NCBI RefSeq assembly: GCF_031755915.1
Contig: NC_083386.1
Location: 2,142,501 to 2,206,500 of the forward strand
DNA: 64,000 nucleotides
Source of the DNA: Ziziphus jujuba
Lineage: Eukaryota > Streptophyta > Magnoliopsida > Rosales > Rhamnaceae
Reading direction: 5' to 3'
Position numbers and translations under genes: made by a program. The notes below the pieces were generated by a model. It was not told the origin of the DNA, did not search any database, and saw only the letters and a program-made list of their open reading frames with translations. Shown here in pieces: positions 59,008-64,000 of the stretch (the stretch's first letter is position 1; every line of letters starts with the position of its first letter).

Positions 59008-59978
59008 TTTATCCTAATCAAGATAATGCTATTTGTCTAGTAATTAAATGAATGATCAGCCAATGCTAGCTGAAGAAACTCTATATTTAAATTTTTTACT
59101 CATTTGAACTAACTACCAAATATCAGTATCAAGATTGGCATTTTATGGATTATGCATGAATGGTCCAAATTTGAGATCTAATAGACGCGTCTATATGTGG
59201 GGGATTGGGGACCATTTTGATGGGTTTTATGACATTACCATCTTATATGCTTTGTTTGGACTTTGAAGTCTGCAATTTTCGAATCTTTAAAGTGTTGAGG
59301 TTTCGGTAAGAAAAAAAATATAATAAAACAAATATTATTTAGAGACAAAAAAGAAAATATATAATTAGGATCTGCAATCTATCTAGATTTGAACAATCTA
59401 AATAAATTAGATAACAGAATCCAAATTATTTTGTAAATGAAGCATTTTAAATGTACTTTCCACATTTGTGCAAATGTTTAAAGAGTGATAAATTTTACCC
59501 CACAATTCCTTAATTCTTTAGCTTTCGAAGGAATGATACTAGAAGCAAAACAAATCCAAATGCGCGAAGTTACTGGGGTGATTATGTAGTTGATCTGATT
59601 TCTTTCTTTCCTTCCTTCAACATTTTCTTTTAAGCGTTGGTACCAATCAATTCCTGGATAAATTAGTTTTTCATATATCTAGACGATAAAAACTAAAATG
59701 AGACCCCTTTTTTTTGTAAAATCCAAAACCACAGTTTTGATTTCTACGTGATCAATTGCACTGGGCCCCCAAGTGCAATTAATATACGTTTCCATAGACT
59801 TTGCCTAAACGACAAATTTAGAGTTTTAATAATAATAAGCAGCGCACGCGTTTAGCATCTGAGCCGTTGGATTATTCCAGCTTGTCCATAAGCTTGAAAC
59901 TGAGGATTTAGAGAAAGAGAGGTATATAGAGATATCCAAAACAAAACAAAACAAATATATGGCTAGCAAATGCAAAGG
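59008..59978. other. Gene 3 proximal upstream region
   Basis: Mixed AT-rich sequence; GAGAAAGAGAGG (59911) and GTATATAGAGATA lie close to the start codon. It lacks the long GA tract and CTCCTTTATATATAC box of gene 2. The block GCGAAGTTACTGGGGTGATTATGTAGTTGATC (59562-59596) recurs at the right edge of the window. A (TAA)n run lies at 59828. Confidence 0.45.
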
Positions 59979-60554
59979 ATGGATATTGAGCTATACAGGG
60001 CTGCAATAGATGGAAGGCAGGATTTATGTGAGGCAATGGGAGGCGGGGGTTCAAATCATGAGCAGGAGACAAGGGGTGAAAAGAACACTGTTCTTCACAT
60101 AGCAGCAGAATCTGGGAAATTACAGATTGCAGAAGAGGATGATCATCATCCTGCACTGCGGTTTCTGTATTACCAAAACACAAAAGGGAATACCCCGCTG
60201 CATATTGTGGCAAGATCATGGCATGTGGAAATGGCAAGAATTCTAGTGGTTAGAGCGGGAAGGATGGATAATGTTCAACAAAATAAGAAGTTCGTGAGCA
60301 TGAGGAACAAGGAGGAAAACACAGCACTCCACGAAGCTGTTCTTCACAATCGATTCGTGGTATCAAGTTGCTTATTGACGAAGATCCAAATTTGGCATCT
60401 CTTCTCAACAGCTCCAATGAGTCTCCTCTTTTTATGGCTGTCCATAGAAGCTTTTACGATGTAGCTAAGATTATACTAAATACTGCTGCTGCAAACTGCT
60501 CTTATCAAGGAGGGAACGGCATGAATGTCATGCACGCTGCCGCAATTCGTAGTA
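59979..60554 (+). pseudogene. Gene 3 exon 1, frameshifted
   Basis: Starts MDIELYRAAIDGRQDL; an ATG nine bases upstream is in frame, but this one matches the paralogues. Repeats: NTVLHIAAESGK, GNTPLHIVARSWHVEMARIL and NTALHEAVLHNRF. The frame then shifts at GTGGTATCAAG, where gene 1 has one more base, and continues from about 60365 as KLLIDEDPNLASLL, SPLFMAVHRSFYDVAKIIL and GMNVMHAAAIRS. The donor is A|GTTAGT, a weak but usable GT site at the same phase as in gene 1. Confidence 0.85.
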
Positions 60555-61253
60555 GTTAGTATATTTATATATATATATATATATATATATAGTGGGAGAG
60601 AGTTTCAATTTAGTGGGCTTATGATGCAAGATATTAATGTGACATAATATTAGATATATGTAAATAAGTAAATGCAAAATTTTTAAACTTTTTTTAAAAA
60701 AAAATTAGTATTATTTATATATCATTTCATTACCATTAAAAGATTTTTTTATTAGATTTTTTATATTAAAATATAAAAATAAAAATAAATATTGAAAACT
60801 AATATTATCATATGTTATTTGTTGATCGCAAATAATAAAATAAAATAGATAATATATTAGATCATTATTGGATATATATATATACATGTCTTTCATTAGC
60901 TCTTAATCAATATCTTTATTTGTATATATACAGATATTGTTTTTTTTTTTTTTTTTTTTTTTTTTTGGGGAGGGGTGGGCCGCATATGTGATAGTTTTTT
61001 CTATTTTTTTAACAATAAATAAATAAATAAATAAAACTAACTAAAAAGATCTTACAATAATAAAAAAGTTCAGTATCTGAGCTTACTTTCTTATAAATTT
61101 GTAAATGTTTGAGTACCTTTTTTTTTTTTTTTTTTTTTTTTTGGGCAATGAAAATGTTTGAGTTCTTGAACATTATTCTTTTATCTTTATAATAATAAAG
61201 AAACTATAGGTGTCTTATATATTCCTTTGCACTATTTCTTTCTTCTTATGAAG
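60555..61253 (+). other. Gene 3 intron 1
   Basis: 699 bases, acceptor TTCTTATGAAG. Contains (TA)n at 60563-60590 and two long T tracts (about 60940-60966 and 61119-61142). Confidence 0.7.
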
Positions 61254-61826
61254 ATTTTGCACTTGAAATATTCAATATACCCCATGAATCTTTAAGAATG
61301 TTGATGGAAGAAGCTGATATCCTTGGGTGGATCCCTCCTTGGGTGGATTCCTCTTCACTATGCTGCACATGCGGGCAATAGGGAATTTGTTGAACTATTT
61401 CTAAATGTGAAAAAATCCCTTGCTTACGCAAAGAATAAAGAAGGTATGTCTGGCCTCCATATTTCAGCAAAGAAAGGACATGTGGAAGTAATTAGGACAT
61501 TGATCAACAAATGTCCAGATATTTGTGAGTTGTTGGATAACAATTATCGGACAGCTCTTCATGTTTCTGCTGAAAGTAGGAATGAAGACCCGGTGAAATT
61601 TCTACTAGAATCATTTGCATTTCAGGATCTTATAAATAAGAAAGATAATAAAGGAAATACAGCTTTGCATCTATCAGCTGCCTCTGCTCAAGGTCAAGGA
61701 GATCTCAACATCTTAGAAATTATGCTGGCAAATGACTCAGATATTGACAGATGGGCTAGAAACAAGGATGGAATAGCATTTTCTGACATTATCCTGTCAA
61801 ATAAGCAGCTAGAGGGGATTGAAATT
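61254..61826 (+). pseudogene. Gene 3 exon 2, frameshifted by a 16-bp duplication
   Basis: Begins (N)FALEIFNIPHESLRMLMEEADILGW. CCTTGGGTGGATCCCT (61321-61336) is then repeated as CCTTGGGTGGATTCCT (61337-61352), within the codons for the conserved GW-PLHYAAH repeat start. Past the duplication the family frame resumes: PLHYAAHAGNREFVELFL, SGLHISAKKGHVEVIRTL, RTALHVSAESRNEDPVKFL and GNTALHLSAAS. Without the extra 16 bases the exon would be 557 bases and in phase. Donor GAAATT|GTAAGT. Confidence 0.87.
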
Positions 61827-62445
61827 GTAAGTTTTAATTCTATGCCACATTCAAAACAGAACTATGGTTATATGCTTGTCTTACATCTCCATTATGACAT
61901 ATAATTTCAACTGGATCATAAATATAACGTCATTGGAAGTTGACAATTTTCATATGAAATTAATTGGGAACAAAGAATCATGACAGTTAGTTTAGAAACT
62001 AGCTACATATACACATATTAATCTACTTTTTAACAAATAAAGCTTTTGGAATTAATGGTAATTTACCATAATATCAGAGTTTAAAATCCTAAACATCTAA
62101 GTTCAAGTCATGCTACCACCAATTTAAAAAGAATTAATACTTATAAGGATCAAAATTATCTATAAGTACTGAAATAAGTTTTAATCTAATAGCTTAATCT
62201 ACTGCAATAAATGGTACACGTAAATGTAGGAAGCATAGTTCAGATCATATGTTATTCTTGTGTTGAAGTTCTACCTGGTACAATGAAATGGTAATTTCTT
62301 TTCTTTTTTATTTATTTATCTAATATTTTAGTTACAACATGTATAATGTTTATAATAAATGTGTCTTAACAAGAAAACATAAAAAGATGAATAAATATAC
62401 TAATAGGTTGTAATTTTACTTAATTAAATTTACAAATGAATGTAG
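61827..62445 (+). other. Gene 3 intron 2
   Basis: 619 bases, GTAAGT donor, AATGAATGTAG acceptor. AT-rich, no other feature seen. Confidence 0.7.
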
Positions 62446-62994
62446 TCGACAACAATCATGTCGGAGTTGGAGAGAGAGATTGCTTCCATTAGATTGGAAC
62501 AAAGCGAGGGTGGTGAAGAAAAGGCAGAGCAAAAGCAGCAGAAGGATGGTCATCATCAAGAACCAGAAGTAAAGCAAAAGGATTACAAGGAGTTGGCGAG
62601 CCTCAATTTGGTGATATCCACACTTATTGCTACCATCACCTTTGGACCCGTTATCCAGGTGCCTGGTGGATTCGACCAAAACGGCTTTGCTGTTCATGGC
62701 GGGAAAAGAAGCTTTCTAGCTTTTCTGATTCTTGATTCACTTGCCTTTTGGTTCTCCACGAGCTCCATTCTCATTTACTTAGTTGGTATAGTTACTGGAA
62801 GGAAGCCAATAAAAATGATTATTTTTTTAACAGAAATTTCGCTTATCATAATGGGGTATGCTTATATTGAAGGCCTAAGGGCAGTCCTCCCTTCAACTCC
62901 TAGTACTTCTATTTTCTGGTGGTGGTCTATCGTCGTTACGACCTTCACTTCTTTGTGTTATGTGTTTTCAATCTTCTCCATGTTCAACAGATAA
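62446..62994 (+). pseudogene. Gene 3 exon 3, PGG domain, intact frame
   Basis: Phase-0 exon of 182 codons and stop TAA (62992-62994). Short charged linker (SELEREIASIRLEQSEGGEE, KAEQKQQKDG), then LNLVISTLIATITFGPVIQ, VPGGFDQNGFAVHGG (VPGG in place of MPGG), FLAFLILDSLAFWFSTSSIL, IIFLTEISLIIMGYAYIEGL and a last membrane segment ending SIFSMFNR. It lacks the SVRS-FGLWS tail of genes 1 and 2. The exon itself is undamaged. Confidence 0.88.
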
Positions 62995-63780
62995 ATTCCA
63001 GCTAGTTTGTATAGTATGATGGAAAGAGATACAAGGAAATGTGTTTGATAATGTATATCACAAAGATACATTCACATCTTTTAGCTGGCTAAGGCTTGCT
63101 TAATTTGAGTTAATTTATTTAACCAATTGTAACCAACATATATATATATATATATATATACCATATGCTATTTTGATTTGTTGGCAACATAATTCCCACC
63201 TTATATTGAGTACATCAAAATAATGTCACAATTGTTAAAGGTTTCTACTTACAGATTTTAATTTTGAATCATTAAATGATATGACACCCTCAATACTTAA
63301 TACGTCAATGTATTATTTATGTGGTTGAATGAAAGCCCTTAGCTTTCCCTGCTTGGACGTAATTTGCTCAAGTGTTTTCCGGGAACATAAACATTGTAAG
63401 GACTTGTTTTTGGATTATGTAGTTGTTGCAAACTTCCTTTTAGTTTAAAACTTTTGCATATTTTTATTATTTTATTCATATCTACTTTTTTTTTGCTTTT
63501 AATTTTTAGTTCATAGAAAGAAATACTATAAAGAAACCCAAACAATTTTTGGAATAAAAATATTATTGTTGCTAAAATTGTTTGGTTTCTTTAATGTATT
63601 TCTTTCATTTTATTGTTTGGACGATATTGAACATTGAGAGTTCAATTTTTTTGGTCAAATCTATTGACAGGTTCATATCTAGTGTATTGACCACATAATC
63701 CTTTTTTTTTTTAGTTGATAGAATTATAGTCTATGAAATCTGATTCGGAAAACTTTTATGCAGAGATTACACATTATCAT
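62995..63780 (+). other. Gene 3 3' flank
   Basis: (TA)n at 63138-63160. From about 63390 the sequence repeats the upstream flank of gene 3 (58193-58930): CTTTTGCATATTT, TTTGGACGATATTGAACATT, CATATCTAGTGTATTGACCACATAATCC. No gene. Confidence 0.55.
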
Positions 63781-63833
63781 GCTCTGTTTTTAAAACAGAG
63801 CAACTTTCCCAGAATACAGAATATGATTAGAAA
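63781..63833. repeat. Short inverted-repeat element, reverse orientation
   Basis: Palindrome GCTCTGTTTTTAAAACAGAGC (63781-63801) followed by GATTAGAAATAAACA, the reverse of the 22878 copy. Confidence 0.62.
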
Positions 63834-64000
63834 TAAACAACCATTTTTGTCGTAACCAAGCTAATATTATTTGCCTACTAATTTTGAAAAATTGATCATC
63901 CAATGCTTCATTTCAATCATTCCCTAATTCATTATTCTAAGAATGAAAAATGTTCGAAGTAATGCATGCAAAGTTACTGGAGGTGAATAAGTAGTTGATC
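63834..64000 (+). repeat. Start of the next array unit (right window edge)
   Basis: TTTGCCTACTAATT, TGATCATCCAATGCT and finally GTTACTGGAGGTGAATAAGTAGTTGATC match 59030-59070 and 59565-59596, which precede gene 3. The spacing suggests a unit of about 4.4 kb and another ankyrin copy starting a few hundred bases beyond the window. Confidence 0.55.

Larger units (their letters stand above)
59979..62994 (+). pseudogene. Ankyrin-PGG gene 3, two frame-breaking lesions
   Basis: Third plus-strand copy, more diverged from genes 1 and 2: exon 1 59979-60554, exon 2 61254-61826, exon 3 62446-62994. Splice phases (1, then 0) match gene 1. Exon 1 has a 1-base deletion near 60363 and exon 2 a 16-base tandem duplication at 61321-61352. 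Each shifts the frame, and after the second the frame meets TAG in CAATAG near 61380. Introns are short (699 and 619 bases). Unless these are assembly errors, no full-length protein is made. Confidence 0.85.

Noticed and set aside
59908..60237. Minus-strand 109-codon frame
   Set aside because: Antisense shadow of gene 3 exon 1.
1..64000. CRISPR arrays, operons, tRNA genes, organelle insertions
   Set aside because: None seen. Repeats present are plant TEs, satellites or microsatellites, and no tRNA cloverleaf or plastid/mitochondrial gene block was recognised by eye.

Overview
The window looks like nuclear DNA of a flowering plant, most likely a eudicot. It is AT-rich, has split genes with GT-AG introns, and carries plant Ty1/copia and Ty3/gypsy retrotransposons. 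Its retroelement primer sites are of the initiator-Met-tRNA type (TGGTATCAGAGC), and it has TRIM, MITE and hAT remnants and many (TA)n and (GA)n tracts. The host genes are plant-specific ankyrin-repeat proteins with a C-terminal PGG membrane domain (the ACD6/ITN1-like family). I cannot name the species.

Layout, left to right. 1-2960: end of a large LTR in reverse orientation, abutting an ITS1/5.8S rDNA scrap that is fused to a 147-bp tandem repeat. 3258-8100: an inverted relic of an ankyrin-gene 5' end, with its upstream block expanded into about four tandem copies, plus a PGG-exon relic. 8873-10865: a MITE-like element and a 0.7-0.8 kb tandem duplication. 11368-18391: ankyrin gene 1, the only intact copy (three exons, 611 codons). 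18951-22843: a decayed gypsy element with a nested 362-bp TRIM. 23338-31617: duplicated flank modules with inverted PGG relics, a second large LTR, and a truncated exon 1. 31873-35578: a TRIM interrupted by a 3347-bp solo LTR. 36914-46197: ankyrin pseudogene 2, split by a 4057-bp copia element. 46198-49121: its 3' flank module. 49122-52624: a young internally deleted chromovirus with near-identical LTRs. 53574-55217: a MITE and a hAT transposase remnant. 56848-58192: an LTR fragment. 59979-62994: ankyrin pseudogene 3 with two frame-breaking lesions. The right edge enters what looks like the next repeat unit of the array.

The host content is one rapidly evolving tandem array. An ancestral module (PGG-exon relic, hairpin-bearing flank, upstream block, GA tract, ankyrin gene) was copied, inverted, partly deleted and repeatedly hit by retroelements. 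Gene 1 probably encodes a membrane-anchored ankyrin protein of the type known in defence and salt signalling. The other copies are broken in different ways, and several insertions are dated relative to each other by nesting, target-site duplications and one uninterrupted site inside the window. I found no bacterial-type systems, CRISPR arrays, tRNA genes or organelle insertions.
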